Origin: Streptococcaceae bacterium AF77-01CM03A
GTDB taxonomy: Bacteria > Bacillota > Bacilli > Lactobacillales > Streptococcaceae
Length of the DNA stretch: 64,000 bases
Direction: 5' to 3'
NCBI GenBank assembly: GCA_027665725.1
Contig: JAQDDS010000002.1
Coordinates: 372,001 to 436,000, forward strand
The notes beneath the pieces are model-generated. The model searched no databases. It was not told the DNA's origin and saw only the letters and a list, made by a program, of their open reading frames with translations. The position numbers were made by a program, and so were the translations under genes. This document shows, piece after piece, positions 1 through 7,332 of this stretch (the stretch's first letter is position 1; each line of letters begins with the position of its first letter).

Positions 1-708
1 GGAGATGTAACTCTTGAATTGAACGAAGGTGAACTTGTTGGCCTGATTGGACCGAATGGTGCCGGGAAAACAACTCTTTTCAACTTGCTGACAGGAGTTT
101 ATGAACCAAGCGAAGGAACAGTAACCTTGGCTGGCCACTTACTAAATGGTCAGCAACCTTATAAAATCGCATCTCTTGGTTTAGGGCGTACCTTCCAAAA
201 CATCCGCCTCTTTAAAGACTTGACAGTTTTGGATAACGTTTTGATTGCATTTAGTAACCATCATAAACAACATGTTTTTGCAAGTTTCTTGCGCTTACCA
301 GCTTTTTATAAGAATGAAAAAGAATTAAAAGCTAAAGCCTTAGAATTACTAAAAATCTTTGATTTAGATGGTGATGCTGAAACCTTAGCTAAAAACTTAG
401 CCTATGGCCAACAACGTCGTTTGGAAATTGTTCGTGCCCTTGCTACAGAACCTAAAATCCTCTTCTTGGATGAGCCTGCAGCAGGTATGAATCCCCAAGA
501 AACTGCAGAATTGACTGAGTTGATTCGTCGCATCAAGGATGAATTCAAGATCACCATCATGCTGATTGAACATGATATGAACTTGGTCATGGAAGTCACT
601 GAACGTATCTACGTACTTGAGTACGGTCGTTTGATTGCTCATGGGACACCAGATGAAATCAAGAACAATAAACGTGTTATCGAAGCTTATCTTGGAGGTG
701 AAGCCTAA
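1..708 (+). CDS. livG: Branched-chain amino acid ABC transporter ATPase LivG (5' truncated)
   Basis: Cytoplasmic ATPase of the Liv high-affinity leucine/isoleucine/valine importer. The reading frame is open to the first base of the window, so the N-terminus lies outside; the TTG at 19 is internal. Visible motifs are Walker A (GPNGAGKTT), a signature-like AYGQQRRLEIVRAL, Walker B LFLDEPAAGMNP and the H-loop IEHDM. The AAGMNP variant and the short C-terminal region ending IEAYLGGEA are typical of LivG. Its stop overlaps the start of livF by one base (TAATG), indicating translational coupling in the liv operon. The paralogous LivF next door supports the assignment. Confidence 0.93.
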   Translation, partial: GDVTLELNEGELVGLIGPNGAGKTTLFNLLTGVYEPSEGTVTLAGHLLNGQQPYKIASLGLGRTFQNIRLFKDLTVLDNVLIAFSNHHKQHVFASFLRLPAFYKNEKELKAKALELLKIFDLDGDAETLAKNLAYGQQRRLEIVRALATEPKILFLDEPAAGMNPQETAELTELIRRIKDEFKITIMLIEHDMNLVMEVTERIYVLEYGRLIAHGTPDEIKNNKRVIEAYLGGEA

Positions 709-1418
709 TGTCTATGTTAAAAGTTGAAAACCTCTCAGTACACTACGGTATGATTCAAGCTGTGCGTGATGTGAGCTTTGAAGTCAATGAAGGGGAAGTT
801 GTTTCTCTTATCGGTGCTAATGGTGCTGGTAAAACGACCATTCTTCGTACCCTATCAGGTCTCGTTCGTCCAAGTTCTGGTCGAATTGAATTTTTGGGGC
901 AAGAAATCCAAAAGATGCCTGCACAAAAAATTGTTGCATCAGGGCTTTCTCAAGTACCAGAAGGGCGTCACGTTTTCCCTGGTTTAACAGTTATGGAAAA
1001 CTTGGAGATGGGAGCCTTTCTTAAGAAAAATCGTGAAGAGAATCAAGCAAATTTGAAGAAAGTCTTCTCTCGTTTCCCTCGTTTGGAAGAACGTAAAAAT
1101 CAAGATGCGGCTACTCTATCTGGTGGTGAACAGCAGATGCTTGCTATGGGACGTGCACTCATGTCAACGCCTAAACTTCTTTTATTAGATGAACCATCAA
1201 TGGGGCTTGCGCCAATCTTTATCCAAGAAATTTTTGATATCATTCAAGATATTCAAAAACAAGGAACAACAGTTCTCTTGATTGAACAAAATGCCAATAA
1301 AGCACTTGCTATTGCAGATCGAGGATATGTTCTTGAAACAGGTAAAATCGTTCTTTCAGGAACAGGTAAAGAACTCGCAGCATCAGACGAAGTCAGAAAA
1401 GCATATCTAGGTGGCTAA
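708..1418 (+). CDS. livF: Branched-chain amino acid ABC transporter ATPase LivF
   Basis: Second ATPase of the branched-chain amino acid importer, expected to pair with LivG beneath the LivH/LivM permeases. The 236-residue length is normal for the family. Motifs: Walker A GANGAGKTT near residue 37, signature LSGGEQQMLAMGRAL near 140, Walker B LLLLDEPSMGLAP and H-loop LIEQNA, the DEPSMGLAP and EQNA forms being characteristic of LivF. It is the last gene of the operon: a tandem terminator-like array and a further terminator follow at once. The start is the ATG in the TAATG overlap with livG. Confidence 0.94.
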   Translation: MSMLKVENLSVHYGMIQAVRDVSFEVNEGEVVSLIGANGAGKTTILRTLSGLVRPSSGRIEFLGQEIQKMPAQKIVASGLSQVPEGRHVFPGLTVMENLEMGAFLKKNREENQANLKKVFSRFPRLEERKNQDAATLSGGEQQMLAMGRALMSTPKLLLLDEPSMGLAPIFIQEIFDIIQDIQKQGTTVLLIEQNANKALAIADRGYVLETGKIVLSGTGKELAASDEVRKAYLGG

Positions 1419-1420
1419 AC

Positions 1421-1576
1421 TAGTCTGGGAGACTAGTTTAGGTTGCGGATAAGGATTGCGTAGTAATCTTCGTATAGTCTGGGAGACTAGTTTAGGTTGC
1501 GGATAAGGATTGCGCAAGCAATCCACATTAGTCCGGGGGACCTTTTTAGTCGGCGGATAGAGATTGCAAAGCAATC
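1421..1576 (+). repeat. Tandem 54-base terminator-hairpin array behind livF
   Basis: Two identical 40-base copies (1421-1460 and 1475-1514) and a diverged third (from about 1529) are spaced exactly 54 bases apart. Each begins with a hairpin (CTAGTCT-GGG-AGACTAG in copies 1 and 2; GTCC-GGG-GGAC in copy 3) followed by T residues. Each ends with a second small inverted repeat, GGATTGCGCAAGCAATCC in copy 2 and GATTGCAAAGCAATC in copy 3. The array fills most of the 314-base livF/CBS gap. Similar arrays occur at 3563-3735 and 30172-30276. Probably reiterated intrinsic terminators; the spacer may have another role. Confidence 0.8.
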
Positions 1577-1601
1577 ATACAATCTACATAAATATAAGAT
1601 G

Positions 1602-1626
1602 AAGGGCTCTAACTTGAGCTCTTTTT
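1602..1626 (+). terminator. Intrinsic terminator upstream of the CBS gene
   Basis: Stem AAGGGCTC / GAGCTCTT around a TAACTT loop (one G-T pair), followed by TTTTT. It closes the liv transcription unit after the tandem array. Confidence 0.75.
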
Positions 1627-1665
1627 CGTAAAGTCCTTCAGATTTTTCTGAATCTTGAAAAAGAA

Positions 1666-1704
1666 ATGAAAGCGTTTGATAGCTTTCCGTAAAAAGTGTA
1701 TAAT
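1666..1704 (+). promoter_or_regulatory. Promoter with candidate CcpA (cre) site for the CBS-domain gene
   Basis: TTGATA (1676-1681) and TATAAT (1699-1704) are separated by 17 bases. ATGAAAGCGTTTGAT (1666-1680) matches the cre consensus WTGNAANCGNWNNCW at 14 of 15 positions and overlaps the -35 box, a position where CcpA binding would repress. One-mismatch cre matches are expected many times by chance in 64 kb, so the position is the main argument. Confidence 0.6.
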
Positions 1705-1732
1705 AAAACTATAAACATAAAGGAGATTTCCT

Positions 1733-2389
1733 ATGGCAGTTAAAGATTTTATGACACGCAAGGTCGTTTATATCAGTCCTGATACAACTGTTGCACACGC
1801 AGCAGATTTGATGCGCGAACAAGGCTTGCACCGTCTCCCTGTTATTGAGAATGATAAATTAGTAGGCTTGGTAACAGAAGGGACAATCGCTGAAGCTAGT
1901 CCTTCAAAAGCAACGAGTCTTTCAATCTTCGAGATGAACTATCTGTTAAATAAGACAAAAGTAAAAGACGTCATGATTCGTAATGTTGTTACTGTCTCAG
2001 GCTATGCAAGTTTAGAAGACGCAACTTATCTCATGCTTAAAAATAAGATTGGTATTCTGCCAGTTGTTGACAATGGACAATTGTATGGAGTCATTACAGA
2101 TCGTGATGTATTCAGTGCCTTTCTTGAAATCGCTGGTTATGGTGAAGAGGGTGTTCGTGTTCGTTTTATCACAGAAAATGAAGTTGGGGTCTTAGGCAAG
2201 ATTATTTCTTTGATTGTTGAAGAAAATCTTAATATCTCTCACACTGTTAACATTCCACGTAAGGATGGTAAAATTGTTATTGAAGTACAAATTGAGGGAA
2301 GCATTGACCTTTCATCATTAAAAAAGAAATTCGAGGATGAAAATATTCTCGTAGATGAAATTACAAAAACTTCTGCAAAAAAACTCTAA
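1733..2389 (+). CDS. CBS-domain protein with C-terminal ACT-like domain (AcuB-like)
   Basis: 218-residue soluble protein. Two CBS motifs occupy about residues 1-60 (MTRKVVYISPDTTVAHAADLM) and 72-135 (VKDVMIRNVVTVSG...ITDRDVFSAF); such pairs bind adenine nucleotides. Residues about 142-215 resemble an ACT-type regulatory domain (VRVRFITENEVGVLGKI). This order is that of proteins called AcuB, named for acetoin utilisation in Bacillus, but no acetoin genes are present here and the true ligand and target are unknown. It has its own promoter, a good AAGGAG ribosome site, and the rpsF promoter downstream, so it is probably monocistronic. Confidence 0.82.
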   Translation: MAVKDFMTRKVVYISPDTTVAHAADLMREQGLHRLPVIENDKLVGLVTEGTIAEASPSKATSLSIFEMNYLLNKTKVKDVMIRNVVTVSGYASLEDATYLMLKNKIGILPVVDNGQLYGVITDRDVFSAFLEIAGYGEEGVRVRFITENEVGVLGKIISLIVEENLNISHTVNIPRKDGKIVIEVQIEGSIDLSSLKKKFEDENILVDEITKTSAKKL

Positions 2390-2415
2390 AAAGAAAAATA
2401 TAACTTACTTTAAGC

Positions 2416-2500
2416 TTGCGAAAAAAACTTTTTTCTAGTATAATAGTTTATTGTGAGCAAACCTCACTTACCCCTTGCAAAGGCTTGGGGTCATTAGACC
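2416..2500 (+). promoter_or_regulatory. rpsF operon promoter and structured leader
   Basis: TTGCGA (2416-2421), 17-base spacer, TATAAT (2439-2444). The roughly 70-base leader can form CCCC(2471-2474)/GGGG(2487-2490) and GGTC/GACC (2489-2500) helices just before the AAAGGAGG ribosome site. Bacterial rpsF-ssb-rpsR operons are often autoregulated by S6:S18 binding the leader. I do not see that motif clearly enough to claim it, so the autoregulatory role is inference. Confidence 0.6.
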
Positions 2501-2518
2501 AAAAGGAGGAACATATCA

Positions 2519-2809
2519 ATGGCTAAATACGAAATTCTTTATATCATTCGTCCAAACATTGAAGAAGAAGCGAAAAACGCTTTGGTAGCACGTTTTGACT
2601 CTATCTTGACTGACAACGGTGCAACTGTTGTTGAATCAAAAGATTGGGAAAAACGTCGTCTTGCATACGAAATCCAAGATTTCCGTGAAGGACTTTACCA
2701 CATCGTTAACGTTGAAGCAAATGACGACGCAGCTCTTAAAGAGTTTGACCGTCTTTCAAAAATCAACGCTGACATTCTTCGTCACATGATCGTCAAACTT
2801 GACGCGTAA
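2519..2809 (+). CDS. rpsF: 30S ribosomal protein S6
   Basis: Small-subunit protein that forms a dimer with S18 on the platform of the 30S subunit. The 96-residue length and the start [19 protein letters not shown] are typical, and the protein ends shortly after the core fold without a long tail, as in streptococci. It is the first gene of rpsF-ssb-rpsR, preceded by AAAGGAGGAA. Codon use is strongly biased (CGT for Arg, AAC for Asn), as expected of a highly expressed gene. Confidence 0.98.
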   Translation: MAKYEILYIIRPNIEEEAKNALVARFDSILTDNGATVVESKDWEKRRLAYEIQDFREGLYHIVNVEANDDAALKEFDRLSKINADILRHMIVKLDA

Positions 2810-2820
2810 GAAGGTAGATT

Positions 2821-3291
2821 ATGATTAACAATGTTGTACTTGTAGGGCGTATGGTACGTGACGCTGAGTTGCGTTATACCCCATCAAATGTAGCAGTTGC
2901 GACTTTTACTCTTGCAGTAAACCGTACATTCAAGAGTCAAAATGGCGAACGTGAGGCTGATTTTATCAATGTCGTTATGTGGCGCCAACAGGCTGAAAAC
3001 CTTGCTAACTGGGCTAAAAAAGGCTCTCTTGTCGGGATTACAGGCCGTATTCAGACTCGTAGTTACGATAACCAGCAAGGACAACGTGTCTACGTGACAG
3101 AAGTCGTAGCTGAGAATTTCCAAATGTTGGAAAGCCGTAGTGCTCGTGAAGGACAAAGTGGTGGAGCTTATTCTGCACCAACTGCTAATCACGCAACACC
3201 TACAAATTCAGTACCTGACTTTTCACGTGATGAAAATCCATTTGGATCAACCAATCCTTTGGATATTTCAGACGATGATTTACCATTCTAA
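2821..3291 (+). CDS. ssb: Single-stranded DNA-binding protein
   Basis: 156-residue essential SSB that coats single-stranded DNA during replication, repair and recombination. An OB fold occupies residues about 1-105 ([23 protein letters not shown]), followed by a Ser/Pro/Asn-rich linker and the acidic tip DDDLPF that binds partner proteins. It lies 11 bases after rpsF and 31 before rpsR in the conserved arrangement. It is the longer, housekeeping-type SSB. Confidence 0.97.
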   Translation: MINNVVLVGRMVRDAELRYTPSNVAVATFTLAVNRTFKSQNGEREADFINVVMWRQQAENLANWAKKGSLVGITGRIQTRSYDNQQGQRVYVTEVVAENFQMLESRSAREGQSGGAYSAPTANHATPTNSVPDFSRDENPFGSTNPLDISDDDLPF

Positions 3292-3322
3292 TGGACAATT
3301 AATACTATAAAGGAGAAAAAAC

Positions 3323-3562
3323 ATGGCTCAACAACGTCGTGGCGGATTCAAACGCCGTAAAAAAGTTGATTACATCGCAGCAAACAAAATTGAATATGTT
3401 GATTACAAAGATACTGAGCTTCTTAGCCGTTTCGTTTCAGAACGTGGAAAAATCCTTCCACGTCGTGTAACTGGAACTTCAGCTAAAAACCAACGTAAAG
3501 TAACAACAGCTATCAAACGCGCTCGCGTAATGGCTTTGATGCCTTTCGTAAACGAAGATTAA
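3323..3562 (+). CDS. rpsR: 30S ribosomal protein S18
   Basis: 79-residue basic ribosomal protein, partner of S6. It shows the family core with [21 protein letters not shown] and a basic C-terminus with [19 protein letters not shown]. It has a strong AAAGGAG ribosome site and is the last gene of the operon. The first hairpin of the downstream array starts within a few bases of its TAA stop. Confidence 0.98.
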   Translation: MAQQRRGGFKRRKKVDYIAANKIEYVDYKDTELLSRFVSERGKILPRRVTGTSAKNQRKVTTAIKRARVMALMPFVNED

Positions 3563-3735
3563 AAAAGAGGTCCAGTGGACCTCTTTTTCATGAGCTTGAA
3601 AATAAGAAAGCGAAGTAAGACCCTTACGGGTCTTTTTTTCACGAGCTTGAAAATGTAAGAGCGAGTTGAGGTCCAGTGGACCTCTTTTTCAGACCCGGGT
3701 GGGTCTTTTTTTCAGGTCCAGTGGACCTCTTTTTC
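3563..3735 (+). terminator. Array of five terminator hairpins after rpsR
   Basis: Five hairpins each followed by 5-7 T: GAGGTCC-AGT-GGACCTC (about 3566-3588), AGACCC-TTAC-GGGTCT (3618-3638), GAGGTCC-AGT-GGACCTC (3668-3689), AGACCC-GGGT-GGGTCT (3691-3712) and AGGTCC-AGT-GGACCT (3714-3734). The first three are about 52 bases apart and separated by a spacer resembling GAGCTTGAAAATAAGAAAGCGA; the last two are packed without it. Two stem sequences alternate while the shape is kept. This array fills the rpsR/acetyltransferase gap together with the promoter at 3788. Confidence 0.85.
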
Positions 3736-3787
3736 ATGAGCTCAGTGAGTAAGACCTGGCTATTTTTTTTCTTTCTCTAAAGCGTGC

Positions 3788-3793
3788 TATAAT
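3788..3793 (+). promoter_or_regulatory. -10 box for the broken acetyltransferase gene
   Basis: TATAAT lies 28 bases before the ATG at 3822, with a CTAAAGGAG ribosome site between. I see no convincing -35 box. Confidence 0.5.
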
Positions 3794-3821
3794 GATAGTA
3801 GTAATTCTAAAGGAGTATTTT

Positions 3822-4330
3822 ATGAAGGGAAACGCTATTATTAGAAAAATGATTGAATCGGATATCCAACACCTGTCCCAAGGTTTTATCAATCAGGGTT
3901 GGCCTGGTAGAGAGGAGAATTTAACTCGATACTTTAAGGAGCAAGAAAGTGGGGAGAGAGAAGTCTTAGTTGCAGAGGTCGAGAGTGCTGTAGCGGGCTA
4001 CATTACCATTTTCCCTCTGCTAAACATGGTCCTTTTGCAGAAATCTATCCAGAATTATCAGATTTCAATGTCTTTGAGCCTTTTCAAAATCAAGGTATTG
4101 GAAATCTCTTGATGGAAGAAGCGGAAAAACGAGTTAAACTCGTATCGGATAAGGTGACGCTTGGTGTTGGACTCCACTCAGGTTATGGACCTGCTCAGAG
4201 ATTGTACATCAGACGAGGTTATATTCCAGATGGTTCGGGAGTTTGGTATCGAAATCAACCCTTGGAAATGAACGCTACTAGTCAAAACAATGATGATTTA
4301 GTTTTGTACTTATCTAAGGAATTCGAATAA
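3822..4330 (+). pseudogene. GNAT family N-acetyltransferase, frameshifted
   Basis: The intact gene would encode a GCN5-type acetyltransferase of about 169 residues. The first frame runs from ATG 3822 through a normal N-terminal half (REVLVAEVESAVAGYITIFPL). Near 4018-4021 one base is missing relative to the continuing frame, which then reads AKHGPFAEIYPELSDFNVFEPFQNQGIGNLLMEEAEKR when joined and includes the acetyl-CoA motif (QNQGIGNLLMEEAE) and RLYIRRGYIPDG. The span is 509 bases, not a multiple of three. A sequencing or assembly error would give the same picture. Substrate unknown. Confidence 0.85.
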
Positions 4331-4411
4331 GAGGTAGCAAATTTCTTTGAAGATAGGGGAATTCTCTACTTTATGGTATAATGGAAAGAGTGAATTGAAG
4401 GAGGTATTATA

Positions 4412-5812
4412 ATGGATGCCAAGTTAAGATACAAGGCTAAGAAGATTAAGATTATCTTTTTTGATATAGATGATACGTTACGAAATTCAAAGACTGGCTT
4501 TATTCCAAGTACTATTCCAACAGTGTTTCAACAATTACGCGAGAAGGGAATCTTGACAGGAATTGCGACTGGGCGAGGTATTTTCGGCGTCGTACCAGAG
4601 ATTAAAGCCCTCAAACCTGATTTCTTTGTAACCTTGAATGGTGCCTATATCGAGGACAAAAAGGGCAATGTCATTTATAGTAACAAAATTGCTAAAGATA
4701 AGGTTGAAGAGTATATTGCTTGGACTAAGGAAGTTGGAATTGACTACGGTTTGGTCGGTAGTCATGCAGCTAAACTATCTAGACGAACAGAAATGATTAG
4801 CCAGGCGATTGATCCAATTTATCCTGATTTAGATGTGGACCCTGATTTTTATCAAAAAGAAGATATTTATCAGATGTGGACCTTTGAGGATCAGGGAGAT
4901 GACTTGACGTTGCCTGAAAGTTTAGCATCGACTTTGCGTATGGTACGCTGGCATGAACATTCATCAGATGTTGTGCCTATTTCCGGTTCAAAGGCAGCTG
5001 GGGTTGCAAAAGTTGTAGACCAATTAGGTTTAAAACCTGAAAACGTTATGGTTTTTGGGGACGGTCTTAACGATTTAGAACTCTTTGATTATGCAGGTAT
5101 TAGTGTTGCTATGGGAATATCTCATGAGAAAATCAAAGAAAAAGCAGATTATATTACAAAAACATTAGAAGAAGATGGCATCTTTGATGCCTTAGAAGGA
5201 TTTGGTATGGTAGAAAAAGAATTACATTTTCCACAAGTAGACATTGAAGCAGTAGATGGTCCAATTGCGACTATTAAGACAAATCATGGAGATATGCGCA
5301 TCAAACTTTTCCCTGATCACGCACCAAAAACAGTAGCCAACTTTATTGCTCTTTCAAAAGATGGTTACTATGACGGTGTGATTTTCCATCGTATTATTAA
5401 AGATTTTATGATTCAAGGTGGAGACCCAACTGGAACTGGTATGGGTGGAGAGTCTATCTATGGAGAGTCTTTTGAGGATGAGTTTTCAGAAGAACTTTAC
5501 AATGTCCGTGGAGCCCTTTCTATGGCTAATGCTGGGCCAAATACAAATGGTAGCCAGTTCTTTATCGTGCAAAATCAACACCTGCCTTATTCTAAGAAAG
5601 AAATTGCTCGTGGTGGCTGGCCAGAACCAATTGCGGAAATTTATGCTGAACAAGGTGGGACTCCTCATCTAGACCGTCGTCACACAGTATTCGGTCAACT
5701 TGCGGATGAAGCTTCTTATGAAGTTCTGGACGCAATTGCAGGTGTCGAAACAGGTGCAATGGACAAGCCAGTTGACGACGTAGTCATTGAAACTATTGAA
5801 ATTGAGGACTAG
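4412..5812 (+). CDS. Fusion of Cof-type HAD phosphatase and cyclophilin peptidyl-prolyl isomerase
   Basis: 466-residue two-domain protein. Residues about 1-260 form a HAD hydrolase of the Cof/YidA type: the nucleophile motif is IFFDIDDTLRN and the metal site is VMVFGDGLNDLELF. Residues about 275-466 form a cyclophilin: ATIKTNHGDMRIKLF, FHRIIKDFMIQGGDPTGTGMGG, ANAGPNTNGSQFFI and RRHTVFGQL. No stop or frameshift separates the domains, so the fusion is real in this sequence, and I recall the same fusion in other streptococci. TATAAT at 4377-4382 and a GAAGGAGG ribosome site precede it; the S1-domain gene starts 1 base after its stop codon. Confidence 0.9.
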   Translation: MDAKLRYKAKKIKIIFFDIDDTLRNSKTGFIPSTIPTVFQQLREKGILTGIATGRGIFGVVPEIKALKPDFFVTLNGAYIEDKKGNVIYSNKIAKDKVEEYIAWTKEVGIDYGLVGSHAAKLSRRTEMISQAIDPIYPDLDVDPDFYQKEDIYQMWTFEDQGDDLTLPESLASTLRMVRWHEHSSDVVPISGSKAAGVAKVVDQLGLKPENVMVFGDGLNDLELFDYAGISVAMGISHEKIKEKADYITKTLEEDGIFDALEGFGMVEKELHFPQVDIEAVDGPIATIKTNHGDMRIKLFPDHAPKTVANFIALSKDGYYDGVIFHRIIKDFMIQGGDPTGTGMGGESIYGESFEDEFSEELYNVRGALSMANAGPNTNGSQFFIVQNQHLPYSKKEIARGGWPEPIAEIYAEQGGTPHLDRRHTVFGQLADEASYEVLDAIAGVETGAMDKPVDDVVIETIEIED

Positions 5813-5813
5813 A

Positions 5814-6176
5814 ATGAAAATCGGTGATAAGCTAAATGGCCGTATTACTGGGATTCAGCCCTATGGAGCTTTTGTTGAGTTAGAAACAGGAGTGACAGGT
5901 CTGATTCATATCTCGGAGATTCGGACAGGATTTATCGAAAATATTTACGAGGTTTTAAAGATTGGTGATGAAGTCCAGGTACAAGTAGTAGATTTTGACG
6001 AATATACAGGAAAGGCTAGCCTTTCCATTCGTACCTTGGAAGAAGAAAAACATCAACTTCCTAGACGAAGACGTTTTTCGAATGATCGCATCAAACATGG
6101 TTTTGCACCGCTTGGTCGCATGATGCCTGTTTGGACTCGAGAAGCCTTGGAGCATTTAAAGAAAAACAGTAATTGA
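5814..6176 (+). CDS. S1-domain RNA-binding protein (GSP13/CvfD family)
   Basis: 120-residue protein with one N-terminal S1 RNA-binding domain (MKIGDKLNGRITGIQPYGAFVELETGVTGLIHISEI, residues 1-70) and a basic tail (LPRRRRFSNDRIKHGF). This is the layout of Bacillus general stress protein 13 (YugI) and of the pneumococcal post-transcriptional regulator CvfD. I chose ATG 5814 because it begins the S1 domain and directly follows the upstream stop; an in-frame earlier start would lie inside the cyclophilin gene. Probably co-transcribed with it. Confidence 0.85.
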   Translation: MKIGDKLNGRITGIQPYGAFVELETGVTGLIHISEIRTGFIENIYEVLKIGDEVQVQVVDFDEYTGKASLSIRTLEEEKHQLPRRRRFSNDRIKHGFAPLGRMMPVWTREALEHLKKNSN

Positions 6177-6224
6177 TAAATTTCTAACCATCTTTGATGT
6201 TATTAAATTTGTGGCAATAGAAGT

Positions 6225-6974
6225 ATGAACGAAGAACAATTATTAAAATCAGGAGAGCGCATTAACCAACTCTTCTCTACAGATATCAAGATTATTCAAA
6301 ATAGAGAGGTTTTCAGCTATTCAGTGGATAGTGTTCTCCTGTCTCGTTTTCCTCGTTTTCCTAAAAATGGGTTGATAGTGGATTTTTGTGCAGGTAATGG
6401 AGCTGTTGGACTTTTTGCCAGTAGTCGTACCAAGGCTAGAATTTTATCCGTAGAAATTCAGGAACGCCTGGCAGATATGGCAGAACGCTCAGTCCGATTA
6501 AATGGCTTAGAAGAGCAGATGCAGGTTATTTGTGATGATTTGAAAAATATGCCTAGCCACATTCAGGGGAGTAAGGTTGATTTGATTTTGTGCAACCCTC
6601 CCTATTTTAAGGTGGACGCAAATTCTAATCTGAACGAGAGTGAACACTACCTTCTGGCCAGACACGAAATTACGACTAACCTAAAAGAAATTTGCCGTAG
6701 TGCCCAGAGTATACTCAAATCTAACGGGCGTCTAGCCATGGTTCATCGTCCTGATCGTTTGTTAGATATTTTAGAAACCCTTCAACAACACAATTTAGCT
6801 CCAAAGCGTCTGCAATTTGTCTACCCTAAACGGGAAAAGGAAGCCAATATGCTTTTGATTGAAGCTATCAAGGATGGGTCCACTAGTGGCTTTAAGGTTT
6901 TACCACCACTCATTGTTCATAATAGTGATGGTACTTATACACCAGAAATTCAAGAGATTTACTATGGATCATAA
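6225..6974 (+). CDS. trmN6: tRNA1(Val) (adenine-37-N6)-methyltransferase family protein
   Basis: 249-residue SAM-dependent methyltransferase of the YfiC/TrmN6 type. The SAM-binding motif is [15 protein letters not shown] (about residue 48) and the catalytic motif LILCNPPYF (about 124), the NPPY form used for exocyclic N6 methylation of adenine. It overlaps the GIY-YIG gene by 11 bases, a pairing also known from Bacillus (yabB-yazA). The ribosome site (AATAGAAGT) is weak. The tRNA target is inferred from the family. Confidence 0.85.
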   Translation: MNEEQLLKSGERINQLFSTDIKIIQNREVFSYSVDSVLLSRFPRFPKNGLIVDFCAGNGAVGLFASSRTKARILSVEIQERLADMAERSVRLNGLEEQMQVICDDLKNMPSHIQGSKVDLILCNPPYFKVDANSNLNESEHYLLARHEITTNLKEICRSAQSILKSNGRLAMVHRPDRLLDILETLQQHNLAPKRLQFVYPKREKEANMLLIEAIKDGSTSGFKVLPPLIVHNSDGTYTPEIQEIYYGS

Positions 6975-7248
6975 GGCTTATATGTATGTGGTAGAGTGTC
7001 GTGATGGTTCCTACTATACAGGCTATACAACAGATGTCAAGAAAAGGATTGCCGTTCACAATAGCGGTAAAGGAGCCAAATATACACGCGCTCGCTTGCC
7101 AGTAAAACTCATCTATGCAGAAGGTTTTGATAGTAAGGAAGAGGCCATGTCTGCTGAAGCTCTTTTCAAGCGCAAGACACGTATTCAAAAAGAACATTAT
7201 CTCAAAGAGAATCAAAATAGAAATTTAGTTGATTCTTTTGACTTGTAA
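6964..7248 (+). CDS. GIY-YIG domain protein (YazA/UPF0213 family)
   Basis: 94-residue single-domain GIY-YIG protein. The core motifs are [15 protein letters not shown] (residues about 8-22, GIY represented by YVV and YIG by YTG), R at KKRIAVHN, and the downstream Glu in [11 protein letters not shown]. Members of UPF0213 resemble the nuclease domain of UvrC/SLX1 but their cellular role is unclear. I chose ATG 6964 because it overlaps the trmN6 end and gives the usual family length; a longer frame upstream lies within trmN6. Confidence 0.85.
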   Translation: MDHKAYMYVVECRDGSYYTGYTTDVKKRIAVHNSGKGAKYTRARLPVKLIYAEGFDSKEEAMSAEALFKRKTRIQKEHYLKENQNRNLVDSFDL

Positions 7249-7249
7249 T

Positions 7250-7275
7250 GAGGAGTCCTTTGACTCCTCTTACTT
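7250..7275 (+). terminator. Intrinsic terminator after the GIY-YIG gene
   Basis: GAGGAGTC-CTTT-GACTCCTC hairpin followed by TTACTTTT. It lies immediately before the ppaC promoter. Confidence 0.8.
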
Positions 7276-7304
7276 TTGTCAAAAAGCGAAAAAAATGCTA
7301 CAAT
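7276..7304 (+). promoter_or_regulatory. ppaC promoter
   Basis: TTGTCA (7276-7281), 17-base spacer, TACAAT (7299-7304), about 29 bases before the ATG. Confidence 0.75.
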
Positions 7305-7332
7305 AAAGAGAATAAAGAAACGAGGTATTATC

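Noticed and set aside
1421..1567. Regular 54-base repeats resembling a small CRISPR array
   Set aside because: Only two identical copies and one diverged copy, each with a terminator hairpin and T run; the 14-base interval is too short and not unique-spacer-like; no cas genes.
3590..3658. 22-codon frame (MSLKIRKRSK...) within the rpsR terminator array
   Set aside because: No ribosome site, it runs through a terminator hairpin, and the matching spacer after nadE does not keep the frame.
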